Assembly (NCBI RefSeq): GCF_023630205.1
Contig: NZ_JALPRR010000002.1
Location: 736,899-800,898, forward strand
Length of the DNA: 64,000 nt
From: Pontibacter ruber
GTDB lineage: Bacteria; Bacteroidota; Bacteroidia; Cytophagales; Hymenobacteraceae
Direction: 5' to 3'
Shown: in pieces, positions 63,888 through 64,000 of the stretch
Layout of the letters: the number at the start of each line of letters is the position of its first letter
Position numbering within the stretch: the stretch's first letter is position 1
Notes under the pieces: generated by a model
Databases searched by the model: none
What the model saw: the letters and a program-made list of their open reading frames with translations, nothing else
Told to the model about the DNA's origin: nothing
Translations under genes and position numbers: made by a program

Positions 63888-64000
63888 ATGGTAGAACGTA
63901 TACGAAAGTTGATGGAGTACAAGGGGCTTTCTGCCTCTCAGTTTGCGGACGGTGTTGAGGTACCCCGTGCCGTGATCAGCCATATTCTCAGTGCCCGGAA
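63888..64000 (+). CDS. Start of an XRE-family HTH regulator (partial)
   Basis: ATG at 63888 opens a frame that is still open at the window end. The 37 visible residues (VERIRKLMEYKGLSASQFADGVEVPRAVISHILSAR) have the XRE/Cro helix-turn-helix pattern, with the SASQFADGVEVPRAVISHILSAR turn. The rest of the gene and its role lie outside. Confidence 0.8.
   Translation, partial: MVERIRKLMEYKGLSASQFADGVEVPRAVISHILSAR

Overview
The window reads as chromosomal DNA of a Bacteroidetes bacterium, most like Cytophagales/Hymenobacteraceae (Pontibacter-type). The evidence is type IX secretion (T9SS) sorting domains (2-208 and the end of the 1319-residue protein at 4798-8757), a TonB-dependent receptor with a carboxypeptidase-regulatory-like domain, TAnnTTTG-type -7 promoter boxes, Bacteroidetes-type families (DUF2911, DUF3127, DUF4159) and the gene run miaB / sigma54-activator / lptE / TPR / secG beside groES-groEL. 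The genus is an inference.

Layout. 1-8.8 kb: end of a secreted protein, rpe, a TonB-dependent receptor, a DUF2911 protein and a large HYR-repeat T9SS cargo. 8.9-27.7 kb: amino-acid biosynthesis. A first histidine operon (hisG-D-C-B) is followed by a complete tryptophan operon (trpE-G-D-C-F-B-A plus a DAHP synthase), then an S9 peptidase on the other strand, then a second histidine operon (hisH-A-F-IE). Together they encode full histidine and tryptophan pathways. Each of the three operons is preceded by a short leader peptide that is absent from ordinary gene calls: a His-rich leader before hisG, a leader with three consecutive Trp codons before trpE, and a second His-rich leader before hisH. 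The trp leader and the second his leader have clear terminator/antiterminator pairs, as in classical transcription attenuation. 27.8-36.2 kb: smc, a broken membrane glycosyltransferase-like gene, a small membrane protein, DUF4159, rsmE and pckA.

36.4-42.5 kb: a POT peptide transporter, then an AT-rich island holding an HlyD-type adaptor, a C39-peptidase ABC exporter, a small winged-helix-like protein and two small peptides with double-glycine leaders. The two peptides have different leaders and N-terminal core halves but an almost identical C-terminal core (DWYFSEDTMR.AGELNLT.KQRWEY). The island is followed by an 11-codon remnant of a POT transporter 3' end and a terminator much like that of the upstream POT gene, so it seems to sit where a second, tandem POT gene used to be. 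This is the best candidate here for an undescribed system: an unmodified two-peptide secretion locus with no recognisable immunity gene.

42.6-64 kb: a lipoprotein, groEL/groES, secG, a TPR-like protein, lptE, a sigma54 activator without a receiver domain, miaB, a DUF1232 protein, an SRPBCC protein, a PIN-PhoH ATPase, a YwqK/MORN-like protein, an AlbA_2 protein, DUF3127 (with an SSB-like acidic tail), a convergent isoaspartyl peptidase / cyanophycinase pair that could degrade cyanophycin, a YciE/YciF-type protein, an M1 aminopeptidase, an L,D-transpeptidase, a cupredoxin lipoprotein and the start of an XRE-type regulator cut by the window end.

Across the window AAGTATA/TATACTT is strikingly frequent, within genes and within terminator stems. 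No tRNA, rRNA, CRISPR array or intact insertion sequence was recognised.
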